Part shown: in pieces, positions 23,123 through 35,156 of the stretch
Layout of the letters: every line of letters begins with the position of its first letter
Position numbering within the stretch: the stretch's first letter is position 1
Assembly (NCBI GenBank): GCA_003049485.1
Contig: PYST01000136.1
Span: 33,258 to 97,257 of the forward strand
Direction of reading: 5' to 3'
Source: Ophioceras dolichostomum
Taxonomy: Eukaryota > Ascomycota > Sordariomycetes > Magnaporthales > Ophioceraceae
Length of the DNA stretch: 64,000 nt
Program-made: the position numbers and the translations under genes
The notes under the pieces: generated by a model
Database searches by the model: none
Told to the model about the DNA's origin: nothing
Seen by the model: the letters and a program-made list of their open reading frames with translations, nothing else

Positions 23123-24741
23123 GAACATTGGAATTTCTAAGGACGGTTGATGCACTAAATGGGGTTTGGAAGACGAGTCAAATTGGGACACGTACGCATG
23201 CCGACTCAGGAGACGGCGCTGGTTCGTTGGTCTCTGCGGCTGGTATCGGTTTGAAACTGGTATGGGTCGTCGTCTGGGGAGATTATTCGTAGAGCTGTAT
23301 TTGGCGTAGTGCTAGCACCACTATATAGGGGTTAGATGATACAAGAGAGAGGGCGTTGTCGGCACGTCCTTGCTACCTAGCTATCAAAACAAGTGCCTCC
23401 TTACTTGCCTAGGTATCTATCAGCGTAAAAGGTTATGTAAAAATACCAACGGAGCATGGCCACCAGTGATGAGACACAGACATTTTGCTTGAGTTCTATA
23501 GGGAGCGTGTCTCTGGCTTATATTAATGAATGTTCCCCGTATACCCAAAACGGGGGCGCGCTCGCTCACAAGCGACCTCTATAACTGTCTCGTCGGCATC
23601 TGGGGCCTTGTAGATGAGTCCGCAAGATAGATGGCGTATAGCAGTATTCACAAATAGCCATGAGTTGGAGATACGAACCCTTAAATAATGCTAGTTGGCT
23701 ACCTAACCGGCCACCTTGCCAAAGTTAGGCCTCATCGCAAGGGCTTCCGCCGCTGACGCCGCTGAGAAGGCGGTCGAGACCTCAACATATAAATAGCGCT
23801 GACCTCCGTCTCTACCAACCGCAAGCAGCGTGGGCGGCCTAACGCACTGTTCGGAAAGCCATCAAAGCTGATTTGTTAGCTATGAACGAGCAAGAAAGTG
23901 TCGAAGCGAAGAACGAAGCAACACTAATTAAGGCCGGAACGGCATCAAAATTAGGGTCTAAGCCGTTTTAGCTCTGTGGCATGGCCCTCCACGCCGGTAC
24001 TTAGAAACCTAGGATCATGATGGCCGATGAAAGAAATTCCACCTTGTAGTCCATTTCGGTCCAACAGTCGATAGAAAAGGCCAATTGATGTGCGTCGCGG
24101 GTGATAATTAATTGACCCTGACATTCACCTACTCGTTCAGGCCACGAACAACAAAAGAGGTCCGTCCCTTCGTACTATCGGCCAAATCCGTCTGAAACTT
24201 GCCTTACCTGCTTGTTTTATGATGTGCGATACATTCCACGCCGGCCTGTAGGCTATGGTGGACTGTAATCAGCGGAAGAGGCGCCGGCCTTCGTGTTCTG
24301 AACATGAATATGACGCTGTTGGCCTAAACTGTCGCTGTGCGGAGAGAATCAAATTTGCCTAGTCACCTTGTGCCTGACTCCTCTGAGGCCGGACGGCAAC
24401 TCCGGCACCATCTAACAGGAAGGCTTGGTAGTATAAAGACAGTCTTCGCGGCTCTGTCCAAGGGAAAACGGATGTTTTTACTTCTAAGTCTTACTCTATA
24501 TCTTCATCAATTTCCATAAACGCACGCTCTGGCAGTGTCGACTCTCAAATCGCTCTTTAAAGTGAGCTCTAACACCTCTTAGCATCCGAAAACTTTTCGC
24601 TGCTTAAGTGCAGAGTACTTATATAGGCACTGCTCAGTCGAGGATCTTGCGTCGTTACACTACTCATATCACTCAAGACCACATTCGCTAGACCCCGTCC
24701 TCCCGTCGCGCAGTACTCCCCCTGAAATATATATCATCAGA
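23123..24741. other. Intergenic, AT-richer, no gene seen
   Basis: 1.6 kb between the amidoligase pseudogene and the intact copy. Short open patches occur (for instance around 23883-23970) but no protein family or RNA gene is recognisable. It could contain decayed element sequence. A TATATAGG-like box lies at about 24620, upstream of the intact amidoligase gene. Confidence 0.5.
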
Positions 24742-26078
24742 ATGTCGAAGCCCCTCCGAACCACCACCTCGAGCGTGCCGCCGTCCCCCTATGTCGACCT
24801 ATGCTTCGGGATCGAGATCGAGCTCGTCGTCTCCGCCAAGCCGGCGATCGTGCACGAGCTTAAAGGACGCTGGGAGACACTGATTGCGGCCACCAGGATA
24901 ACCGGCACCCCTAAAGAGAAGGAGATGATGACGTACGCACTCAAGCGGAAGGCTCTCGCCGACATCATCGCCGAGAAACTGAGGGTCAAAAATATTCACC
25001 TTGTCAACGCGGTGAAGATGTCAGACAGCGAGCCTGACACGCCCAAGGGGTATTCGAAGTGGACCGTCGAGGATGACATGAGCATTAGGGATAACCAAAA
25101 GAAGGGGCAATGTGAGAGTCCAGCCCCAGTTTGGCTCCCAGCTACCGATTACCAGTACAGAGTGAATCATCTGATACGAACTAACAGTTTTCCCATACTA
25201 TACTAGCCACAGTTGCGCTAGAGTTTGTATCGCGAACCATGTCCATCACCAACGACAACTGGGAAGAGGAGCTCCAGCAGTTCTTCCAGGTGCTCCACGA
25301 GAACGTCAGCATTCCGACCACAGAGTCCTGCGGCACGCACGTGCACATCTCGCCGAAGCCCAAGTCCTTCAGCGTCTACCAGCTCAAGAACATCACGAAA
25401 GCCGTCCTCTTCTTCGGCGAGGACATCAGCGCCAAAACGTGCGTCCGGGCGTCGACCCCGCACGCGACGCCCAACACCGACAAGCTTTCCCCAAATTACA
25501 AGGCGCTCTACGACGCGGACAAGTGCGCGGACCTCTTCGCGTCGCTCGACAAGGACCTGAAGACCGTGGACGACGTGTACGCCCTGAGCGGGAGCACCAA
25601 GTTCGTGACGTGGAACTTCACGCAGGTCCAGAAGAGCATCGAAGCAAAAAGGTATTTCGGCACTATCGAGTGGCGCCAGCCCCCCGCCGTCACGAACGCG
25701 GCCGATGCGTGCGGGTACGTCAGGTATGCGGCCGAGTTCATCGCTGCGGCTATGGCTACGAAGCAGAAGCTCGGCGACGACGACTCTAACACCACTGCTG
25801 CTTGGCTGGGCGAGGGGTACACGATCGATCACTTTTTGGCCGCTGGCAGGAAGCTTATCATCCCAGCATCGGAGAGGGAGAGGATTGCCGCTTCCGCTGC
25901 CGCTGCCGCGACGGCAAGCACGCCCAGTAATACTACTAGGAGTAGTACTACGCCCTCCACATCGGCGCGGGGGGCCACGGCGGGCCAGCAGCAGCGGTCG
26001 ACGTCGCGTACGAGCAGCAGCAGCCGGAGCCCGGTCGGACGACAGGCGAGCAGCTCGCGTTCAACTTCGCCGAATTAG
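24742..26078 (+). CDS. Putative amidoligase-family enzyme
   Basis: Exons 24742-25111 and 25207-26078 give 413 aa. The intron (GTGAGA...TACTAG) contains a CTAAC branch. The protein has the hallmarks of the fungal putative amidoligase family (related to the carboxylate-amine/glutamate-cysteine ligase fold): FGIEIEL at about 22-28 (metal and ATP-binding acidic strand), ALEFVSR after the intron, CGTHVHIS at about 165-172 and TIEWRQPP at about 276-283. Family members are predicted to form amide bonds using ATP, but substrates are unknown. The last 80 residues are a disordered Ser/Thr/Ala/Gln/Arg tail. No signal peptide or membrane segment. A decayed paralogue lies 1.6 kb upstream in the same orientation, so this is the surviving copy of a tandem pair. 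Confidence 0.85.
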
Positions 26079-29000
26079 GAGGGCAAGTCAACAAACGGGA
26101 AGTCGAACGAGGGGTGGGGGCCATAAGGGCGGCAGCAGTAGGGGGGAGGCGACCGCTGCTGCTCATGTAGGGGTTAAGTGAGTATGTATAACGGTTTGGA
26201 AGAGAAAATGTGTCGAGAGAATGATGATCTTGCTGCGGGCGGTCCGGGTCACCATTGCCGTCGAGCTGGGCTCTCTCTCCTCTATGTTGTTAGCTTTACG
26301 ACATTATTGTGTAGGGGGAAGGGGGGAAGGGCATTGCAACTAGTGCTGCATCACCGGGGATTGGCTGCCTGGATGGAGCTGGACTTGACCATCCCCGGCG
26401 AATCTGGCCACCCTCGGATCTTTGAGCTGGACTCGAGATGTAGAGGAATTTCTAGACTTGGCTCGGGAAGAAAGTATGTACGGACTGGACGGGGCCAGCA
26501 GAGCAACTTTTTCTTACTATGGGTTTGGTTGGCTCCTAGTAGGCCTAGGCACCCTGACCTGATAGGTGACAGAAACTTTATGGCCTAGAAAGAACCTACT
26601 TAGTAATTGATCAACAGCTCATGGTGGAAAGTCGAGCCGGTTGAAACAAAGCGGCACTCAACGGCAGACGGTCATGTGCTAGAGGAATCCGTCTGATGAG
26701 ACCTGTCCTTCGAAGAATGTCGTAGGAGTGTTTTGAACTGGCGCTTCGATCGAAAGGTCCTTCGTTGTTGTCGGTACGACGGTGGCTGTGTCGTGGCTTT
26801 CTCCGCCCTCAGCCCTCTTTCACTACATAATAGGAGCTGGGTCTATGTTTCCGCTCCTTCGGAAGTTTAAAATCGACAACGACGAGACTTCGAGTTTGGA
26901 CTTTTAGCACTCCCAGAGATGACTTCAGATTCTGGTTCGTCCACGCACTTTCAAATTCCGAATATTCTTCCCTGGTTGCTACATAGTTAGTGGTGCCTAT
27001 CTGGATTAGTACCCAGCCGGGCGCATAACTTGTTCCCAAGTACCTTGGTGGGCGTCTCGCCTTCCTGCCGAAAGGGCATCTGCATGTTGGGGCCGCCTGT
27101 TTGTCAGCTGAAGCTATCTAGAAAGTTACATAATAAAGGCTAAGGAGGGAGAGGTGACTGGGTGAAGATCGTGTCGAGAGGACTCCCATTCATGTGCATG
27201 ATCGACCAGCAGGGTTAGGGGGGCTATGCACTCAGGGCACACCGGCTGGCGGACGAGTTGGCCTGGTGTCAAACAACCCTGAGGCCAATTAGGTGGCTAA
27301 GTGGGTGGTGCAAAAGGGGCAGTGAAACCCGTGACATAATTTCGCTGCGGCTTGAGATGAGGGGGAGCTTGGGGTAATGACTGAGTCACCTACCAATGGC
27401 GTAGCTTCCAAGCTTCCCAGTGCGGTGGGAGCGAGGGAGATAAGATACTATGACAGGGGCCGGGAGGACTCAAGTCTGGAGGATGGACATCTGCCCTTTG
27501 TGGCACCACAATAGCATTCTAGTACCCCTGTCCTAGATGGGTGGTAGCCGTTCGGACTTCGAACGAGACTTAATTCGGACTCGGACAGCTTGTGCTACCT
27601 TGACTACGGCGGTGGCTGGTCGCTGCATGCCGACCTACACAGGCCGTAAGAGGCGCTGTGATGTGGCCAGCTCGGCGGGCAGACCCGACCCTGTTTGACC
27701 AGCCCTGTGACCCTCAACAGCGGCAGCAGCAGCACCTGTCGAGGAGATTCCTGGGGCCTTCGCCTGCGTTCTTGATAATTAGGAATGGCCAAGGGGAGCT
27801 GAGGCCTGAAGGGTCTTCTGCTCGAAAACGATGGAATTGAAAACTCTCTCCCTCCTTCTTACCTCACAAAGTAATCATTACCTAGATGATAGCTTCGGGT
27901 CAGGCTTCGCCGGCTGGCGTGATCTCATGTAGGATCATCCAAAGAAAGACCACTAATTCTTTGGGGGATGGGGGGATTCTTCGCAGCACCGCTGTCCCTC
28001 CCTTCCTTGTTACGTCGTTGGCCAGAAAGGGTAACCTCCCTGCTCCATCTGCCGTGGCGCAAGAACACATATGTGGCGAAATCAGATTTCTCCCTCAGAG
28101 GTGCGGTGGGGGTGGCGTAGCTTCGCCGATTCGCCAATGGGAAGCTTTCCGAGGTAGTGGTACTGGGATGCACTGCGAGGACTTTTCGCTTTGACTCCTC
28201 CTCCCGAGCGCTTCCTGCCAACTGCCTACCTACCTTACCTACCACTGCGGCCCCCACAATGACGCCTTTCCCTCCATTGCATGTGAGGTGGCGGTTCAAC
28301 CCGCCAATCCGGCCAGGGTCCTATCGGAACGTGATCACGTGCTACTACTATCTAGGCACCTAGGTACCTACCCTGCCTATCTGCCTAGGTAGGGTAGGTA
28401 GGTAACCAACACGAGGCTTAAAAATCGCTGGCCATGGTACCAAGGCTACGGTGAGGTTGACCGACGTCGCTACTCAGCCTACCATCCACGACGAGGTTGG
28501 TGCCAACAACGGCAACAACAACAAGACCGAAACCGGTCGCGAGGCCGAGCCAACGTTGCTACCAGCGCCATTCTCCAGACCTATCAACTGGCCTTTGGTT
28601 TGTGGCTTGGTTGCTACCGGAACAGGGGGACGACGACCATCATCACCTGTCGCTCGCCTGCAGCAGTGGCCGACCCGCAGCAGTGATTCATTTTCCGCCC
28701 TTCGCTGTGACGAGAAGAATCATGGTTATCATCTCTTCCCTCGCGGTCCCGGGCCTAGGCCGGCCTCAGGCTGGGTGCAGCTGGCGACTCAAGGAGGCAA
28801 AAAGAGAATCCTCGTCTTTGGAAGGGAATCATGGGCCCATGGAACTTCAGGAACGTTTTCTGTAACTGACTAACCCTCACAGAGAGCCCAGCCAGCCCAG
28901 GCCCTCGGCCAGCTCGAGCAGAGATTCCAGTGGTCATGGAATGCGGTGGACGGGCTGCTCTGCGAAGTGAAGATGTTACTCAAAGGCAATGTAAAGTACC

Positions 29001-29245
29001 CAGTGATTCTGAGCGGGATGCTGGCCTCTATAAAGCGCCCACCCGGCACCGCCGATGAGTCTGTCTCTGTTTCGCAAATCCAGACTCTCACTCACTCAGA
29101 AATATCTTTCAACACGCACTCATTCATTCTTTTATATATTTCCACTTCCCAGTCATTAATCACCCCCCACAGCAGCCAACAAAAACAAACCACCAAGCAA
29201 CACCGAGCCTTATCCCACCCGCCCCCTCCGGTGTCATCAATCAAA
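26079..29245. other. Gene-poor intergenic region
   Basis: 3.2 kb with no gene I can model. CCTAGGTACCTA / GGTAGGTAGGTA motifs cluster at 28355-28405. A branch-plus-acceptor-like sequence (CTGACTAACCCTCACAG, ending at 28882) precedes an open helical stretch (see findings). A TATA box (CTATAAAG) at about 29030 probably serves the small gene at 29246. Confidence 0.5.
28355..28405. repeat. CCTAGGTA-type intergenic motif cluster
   Basis: Several overlapping CCTAGGTACCTA and GTAGGTAGGTA units. The same motif recurs singly at about 7800, 8200-8240, 23375-23415, 29515-29560, 35390-35410, 39835 and 61540. Confidence 0.7.
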
Positions 29246-29509
29246 ATGTGCTGGTACCGGATATACCAGTACGAGTGCACCCACCAGACCGGCTGGACGT
29301 GGGCCAGGGCGTGCAGTCGCTATCCCAACTGCAACAGGCAGTGGCACGAAAACGGCATCTTCATGAAGCGCGGCCTCTGCCCGGCGTGCCAGTACGACCC
29401 CGACGCGAAGCCCAGCCCCAAGCCGGCGCCCGACCCCAACGGCGGGGGTCACAGTGGGGGTGGAGAGCGGCGGGGGAGGAGGAGGAGGAAGCCCGCTCCC
29501 AAACAGTAG
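29246..29509 (+). CDS. Small Cys/His-rich protein (87 aa)
   Basis: One exon, 87 aa, start MCWYRIYQYEC. Cysteines at 2, 11, 23, 29, 45 and 48 plus histidines at 13 and 34 are spaced as in a small zinc-binding fold, with a C-terminal CPAC pair. The last 35 residues are Pro/Gly/Arg/Lys-rich (RRGRRRRKPAPK), possibly a nucleic-acid-binding or nuclear-targeting tail. There is no signal peptide, which argues against a secreted effector. Small proteins beginning MCxY with a C...CxH pattern are common and uncharacterised in filamentous fungi. The start is supported by a TATA box about 215 bases upstream and a pyrimidine/CA-rich leader. The frame is open upstream to 28946, but those codons look like UTR. 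Confidence 0.7.
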   Translation: MCWYRIYQYECTHQTGWTWARACSRYPNCNRQWHENGIFMKRGLCPACQYDPDAKPSPKPAPDPNGGGHSGGGERRGRRRRKPAPKQ

Positions 29510-30256
29510 GGCAATTACCTAGCTGAGCAGGTCACTGGGTACTACTTAGTACCTACCGTTGAGCTGGTTCTCGGTGTTGTTGTTGGCTTGTCTTCACTTG
29601 AGCTGGGGGCGATTAGGACGGACCTGGCTAGGTCTAGTAGTCCCACATCAACCGGGTGGGGATGGACTGCTTCGAGCTGGACTCGGAACATTTCCTGGCG
29701 CCGGCCGCCTGCAGCCGTCAGGTGCTCAGCTAGCTGTGTATGGAGGCGGAAGGTTGGAGTGGTAGTTGATGTAGTGTTGGGAGTCGGAGTCGGCCAGCCA
29801 GGCTGCTGGGCAGGTTGGGCTGATGGTGTGTTGGCCCGAGACTACACGGTCTTTTCTCTGGTCACTGCGGAATGGCCTAGAGCTAGACTCGGCATTCTCA
29901 GTGATCAAACTCCCCGCTTGGATCTCTTGAGCTAGACTCGAGATCCACGGGATGTGTTGGGACTTTCGTTTTTTTGGGAGGACGCATGGACTGGGCAGGG
30001 ATAGAGCACACTTGTTCTTTTCCTCTCTGGGTTTAGTGAACGTCAATGAGGTCTTATTAGCTAGTAGAATATTGCATAGCAGGACTATTGCTAAATTCTC
30101 TGTCTGGCGAAGGAAGTTTGTAAACAATCAGTGTGACGATTATACGTTCCGTTCACTGAGCTTGCTCGGCCGTCTAATAGACGCTCGGTGATGGCTCTGC
30201 GCTAGTTGCTCGTCTCTGCCTCTCTGGCCGGTCTCAGCGGCGGCTCGAGGATGCTA
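29510..30256. other. Intergenic, no gene seen
   Basis: Contains TACCTAGC / TAGTACCTACC motifs near 29515-29560. No supported ORF or RNA gene. Confidence 0.55.
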
Positions 30257-31745
30257 TCAGAGCTTCTCGGACCGCGTCGGCCCCTTCCTAACGTAGATGC
30301 ACAACATGCTGTCATCCTTCTTGCCAAAGTGCGGATGGACTGGGAACGGCAGCTCGACATAGTGGGTACGGATCATATCCTCGACACGAGGAGATATTTC
30401 GTCGCCCCTGTTGGACAAAGGGCAAAAAGAGAAAATACTGCTGGTTAATCACAATCACCCATTTGTTTCTGGCTGGCCTGGCTTGACCCGACTTGCTTGG
30501 CTTGACTTGGGAAATAAGGGCGGGTACATGCTCGGGACGAATGCGACTTACGGAGAGCAGCGGCCATAATATGCGCGGTCTGCTCTTTGTTTCCGATAGA
30601 CCCGATCCCAGACCATAACCGCCGGTTTCGCAATGTCGGTGATAATCTGTCGGATGGGCGTCTCCGGAGCAAGAGAAAAGACGACGCTCGAATCGTCCAC
30701 CTTGACGAACCCGCGCGGGTTGTCCAACACGGTAAACCCCATTTCCGAAAGGGCCTCGCGGTCCTGGTCGTGATAGGCGGGGTCCTGAGCGTACAAACCG
30801 ACTGCCTCCTCCCCGCTGACGGCAGCCGCATTGCCGATTCTATCCTCTTTGGGTTGCTTCCGCTGCCGTGCGGCGAAGAAATCTCGAAGTGTAAGGGCCA
30901 ACGCGTGCTGCGTCGCGAAGCGTTCGCCAGAGGTGACGGAGGAGACGTTGGAGCACGTGAACGCGACGACTTTGTCGACATGTGGGAAGGCATCATCAGC
31001 AGCGTCCACGGCAGCCGCCGCCGCATCGAGGGTTGCTACAACTTCCCTACACGCCTCGCTCGCGTCCCATTCGGTCTTCTTGAGCCGCAACTTTGCCAAC
31101 GTCTCGGTCGCCGAGTGGAGAGGTTCGGGTCTCTCTCCCTCCGCGTCTGTTCCGCCTCCGAACGCCCGAGCATAGAATAGCCTGGGGCTCATGCTCAGGA
31201 ATGCGTGATCAGGGTTGAAAAGGTCCACGTCGGTTGCTGCGAGCGAAGTGAGATCGCTGGCTCCTCTGAACGTAATCATGAGCTTCAGGCCGCTGTTTCA
31301 GGCGCGCTCCCACAGTATCGTAATAGATGTTTAGCGGGACAGACAGAAACGTAGGTAATAAAACGCCATTCACGCCGCTGGTGAGAGAGGGCACACGTGC
31401 CACGAGCACTTACATCTCCTTCGTGACGGGGTCGTCGGCGACGACTGCGAGCGGGAACTCGACGACCTTTCCATCGATGCCCTTCAGGGTGAACGTGAAC
31501 GAAGCGGGTGGTTCGGTAAGGACGCCCCACAGACCGGCCTCATCGATCTGTCGGGATATGTCTCTCATGGCGTCCTTGGTGAAAAACGTCATCCCTGAAT
31601 CGTAGAGCCTTTCGATCTCTGGCGTGATTTTCCGGATGGCTGCTCTGTTCGCCATTCGGTCCTCGATGCACAATCGTCCGAGACGGTCGGCCGCGTCGAC
31701 TGCCTCGATAACATGGTCAGGAAGTGTCGGGGGATACGCAGGCAT
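30257..31745 (-). CDS. SRR1-like domain protein (intact copy)
   Basis: Three exons, 31745-31414, 31292-30552 and 30407-30257, give 407 aa. Introns have GTAAGT donors and CAG acceptors, and the phases fit exactly. The N-terminus (MPAYPPTLPDHVIEAVDAADR) is helical. The C-terminal half carries SRR1-like features: DKVVAFTCSNVSS, QHALALTLRDFF, LYAQDPAYHDQDREALSEMG, FTVLDNPRGFVKVDDSSVVF and APETPIRQIITDIAKPAVMV. Exon 3 adds HYVELPFPVHPHFG and CIYVRKGPTR, which are also preserved in the broken second copy at 33918-35156 and so confirm the exon. SRR1 proteins are linked to circadian and stress regulation in plants and yeast without a defined biochemical activity; the many fungal SRR1-domain proteins are uncharacterised. 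No signal peptide or membrane segment. Confidence 0.85.
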
Positions 31746-33917
31746 GATAGCTCGCGCGCTTGGTTATTTGGGCGTCAACGAGGTAATAAAAAGAGCAAAT
31801 CGGAAGAAAAGCAAAGTCCTGTGTGACCACTGCAGGTGGTGCAAGATTCTGGGAATGCGGGGTCCAGCGACATCGGCAATGCAACCACATCGATGAGCAA
31901 GCACGCTTGCATGCATGATGCCAGGCACGAAATCCTTCAAACCTCAGGCAGCTGGTCTTAGGTCAAGACCGTTCCGAAGCAAATCTGAACCCTACTAGCA
32001 TTTAGAAGCATCGTCGCGGGGCTGTCACGGCTCCCTGTATTATCATTTTAATATTTAACCACCCTTTTTTTGCTTCCCCGTGGACGCTCGCATCACATTG
32101 GGAACTATGGCCACGTCCAAAATTGGTCATCACCAGCCACCACATCATTTGCACATGAGGCGAGTCAATGGGGGGGGGGGGGGGGGGNNNNNNNNNNNNN
32201 NNNNNNGGGGGGGGGGGGGGGGGGGGGAACAAACTAGGTAGGAAACCCATTCCAATGTAATAACAAATGATGAAAAGAGCTATCTACTAAGTATAAACCA
32301 TCCGCCGCATATCCACCCAGCTGGCGATTTGGTCACATGGTTCGACTTAAAATAAGACAGCGTTGTGAAACCATCTTATGGTAGCAGGCGGAGGTGTCGG
32401 AGGCGGGTTTATTGCTGGTCGGGAGGGGGTTCTTCCTTGGCCTTTTTCTTGGCCGCCTTTCCATCTCGTAATACCGCTTCAGCAGATCCTCTTATACGAT
32501 TGGGAGGCCGGCAGGTCAGTTGGCGATCCGAGCGTGTAGATTGGGGCAAAAAGCGATAGAGGGGGATATACCGCGGTCAGCTTTTTCGACGTATACATAG
32601 CTATGCTAATAATCGTTAATAATCTCGGTTATAACCTTTGCGTCTTAACCGAGCAGTAGTGGAGGAAAGGTGTTGGGAAATGATATGAGTTCTCTCAACC
32701 TACCTGATTAAATATCTCTAGGGCTGAGCGCGGCTCTCCTTTGCGAGGGCCGGACGGCTCCCAACAAAGCCAGGCCGGGCAGAAATGCTACAAGACACGC
32801 TCACTGGGATTTTAGTAATTAGGGCGTTTTTAGTTCCGCTGCCAGTTTTTCGTTTTCCCATATAAAATCGGCTGCTCCCAGTCACTCCTGGCTTCTGGAA
32901 GCTGGAAGTGGCTCTCTAGGAACCAAATCCCTACGCAAAATATCCGGGCATGTGCCACGCTGGCCAGGGTTTTGTAGATCACCTCGGAATTGGTCTGAAA
33001 CGGTATAATCAGCGACAAACCAGTTATTCAGGAAAAACTGCTGGGAAGCTGTTTTTCATAGTTGCTCGTAGATTTCTTTTTCTTGCAGGCCTCCCAAGGC
33101 CTTTCCCAGGGCCTTTCCACGGGGGCTTTCCCAGGCTCGTCGTGAGGCCACCACCAGTGTAACTCCGCCCCCTAACCACCTATTGACTCCTATATCCTAA
33201 TTCATACAAGCTAACCGGGAATTAGTTGGGACTAGTAACCAAGTAGGCCGATTAGTCAAAGCTTACAAACGGCCACCTCGAGGTAGAACCAGGCCACTTG
33301 CTGGACTTTCGCGTCTTTGGAACGGTATCCTCAAGTTGCCGGTCCGACTAGTGCAAGCTGACCGCCCCCTTCACTTGGATTATTTCGCTCGACACCATCT
33401 CGGCCCCTGCCGTACTTGCGCCGCCAACACGGCCAAGGCTCATTCCCAGTTCTTGTTACGATAGATCGGTCGTATCCTTGCGGAAGCGTCGGATTGCTAA
33501 CGCCGAAAACGCTAGTACCTCGTTACGTCATTCACCTGCTCCGTAGCCGTAGCCCGTAGCTGAATGGACTTGATACAAGCCTTGGCGCGTCTGCAGGAGT
33601 CGCTCTGATGGCCCTTACGCGACCTTGAGCATAGTAATATTAACAAGAAAGTGAGCACTTAATGGGGACCTAGTTGATCACAATCTGTGCCTTACTGAGT
33701 AACGCAGCTTTGAGTTCAACGAACTCCTTAAAGAACCCAGACCAAAAAGAAAAAAAGAGAGATATGGAGTAACACAAGAGGGAAGAAGGAAGGGCCACCG
33801 CTAGGTTCTCGAGCCGACAGGCTACATGCATAATCCGCTTGATGACCCCTCTACTGTTCAGAATATTTCTGGTCCGGTGGCTTCTCTATGGCCAGGTAAA
33901 TCTTGTCCATAGACTAT
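31746..33917. other. Intergenic with assembly gap
   Basis: 2.2 kb between the two SRR1-like copies. It holds the G-run with 19 N at 32170-32227. AT-rich stretches at 32580-32640 and GGCCTTTCCC repeats near 33090-33135 may be decayed repeat sequence. No gene seen. Confidence 0.5.
32170..32227. repeat. Poly-G run with assembly gap
   Basis: 18 G, 19 N, then 21 G. The true length is unknown. Likely a sequencing or assembly stop at a long homopolymer. Confidence 0.95.
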
Positions 33918-35156
33918 CTACGACGCCTCCCATCGAGTCGGGCCTTTCCTAACGTAGAGGCACAGTTCGCCTTTAATGCTAAAATCCGGGTGTGCAGGGA
34001 ACGGTATCTCGATGTAGTGAGGGCGTATCATCTCCTTTGTCCAACACGGTTATTCCCATTTCCGCGAGGGCCTCGCGGTCCGCGTCTGCGTACATTGGAT
34101 CTTGCGCGAAGCAGCTGACCTTGCTGACGCTGACCCTATCAGCCGTGCTGGCGGCATCCTCGTCCTCGCCTTCGCCTTCCCCTATCTTGCGCTGCTGTTG
34201 CTGCCGTGCAGCAAAGAAGTCCCTCAGAGTAAGGGCCAGCGCGTGCTGAGAGGCGTGGCGGTCCCCGTCTGACGAGGAATATGACGCACAGTCGCAAGCA
34301 AAGGCGATCACTTTGTCAACACGAGAGAGGTCCCAGTCTGAATCAGCGTCCTTGTTATTAGCGGCCGCCAGACTTCCCAGGCTTTCCAGGACTTGCCGAC
34401 GCTGTTCGCCGGTGTCCCACTCCTCCTTCTTCCGCTGGAGCCTGGCTAGGGTCTCGGCCGCAGACTGATGCCAGTTGCGCCACCACACGCCTTCCTCGTC
34501 TGTCGTGAAGGAATGAGCGCAGAAAGCGCTAACGCGCATTGTGAGGAACGCGCGGTCGGGATAGAAGTCGTCCGCACAGAAAGCGGTAAGCACCATAAGC
34601 TTGTCGGCGGTGCGGAATACAATGGTAAGGAATTCTTCCCTCTTTTGGGAGCGGGTGAGACACAATGTGGGTGAATTAGCAGATACGAGGGGCACACGAT
34701 ATGGTCTGCCCGTTCCCCCCGTGTTGGCCCGTAGAGGCCCTATCACCGTCATGTAATTAGGCATCTCTACACATACTCTTCGCGAGGATCGTGGCGTTGA
34801 TGTGGCAAAAGAGGAATGAGCCCCTGTCGCCATCGCTCCCCTCTTTCCCCCATTTCAACGGTAAGCTCGACGGGATCACCGTTGATACCCTTCAAGGAGA
34901 ACTTGAGTGAGGCCCTCCTTGTTTGGATGCCTGTCATTCTAGACTCTTGAATCTGAAGTGCTATGTTTCTCATTGCGTCCTTGGTGAAAAGAGGTATCTC
35001 AGACTCGTACAGTCTGTCGATCTCCACCGCGGCTCTACAAATCGCGGCTCGGTTGGCGACCCGGGATTCGATACACTCCTTCCCGAACATCACCAAGTTG
35101 GCCGCATTGACGGAATTGATAACATGTTCGGGAATTGGAATAGGATAAGCAGGCAT
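33918..35156 (-). pseudogene. SRR1-like protein, second copy with internal deletion
   Basis: A paralogue of the gene at 30257-31745. Exon 1 is 35156-34777 and exon 2 starts at 34639 (GTATGT donor, AAAGAG acceptor, CTAAT branch), with MPAYPIPIPEHVINSVNAAN, DKVIAFACDCASY, QHALALTLRDFFAARQ and FAQDPMYADADREALAEMG. Just after ITVLDK the sequence jumps to what should be the last exon. About 65 residues, including the equivalent of NPRGF to the APETP motif and the second intron, are missing and the frame is shifted. The shifted frame runs to a TAG at 33979 (346-aa truncated product). The original frame (HYIEIPFPAHPDF, CLYVRKGPTR) remains readable to 33918. The core of the SRR1 domain is lost, so the copy is probably non-functional. 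Confidence 0.8.

Noticed and set aside
31209..31409. Possible coding segment between SRR1 exons 1 and 2 (GVNGVLLPTFLSVPLNIYYD)
   Set aside because: A single intron from 31413 to 31293 gives exact phase and agrees with the second copy; including this segment would force a frameshift.
32170..32227. G-run as a G-quadruplex or telomere-like feature
   Set aside because: A pure homopolymer interrupted by N is more likely a sequencing or assembly artefact.
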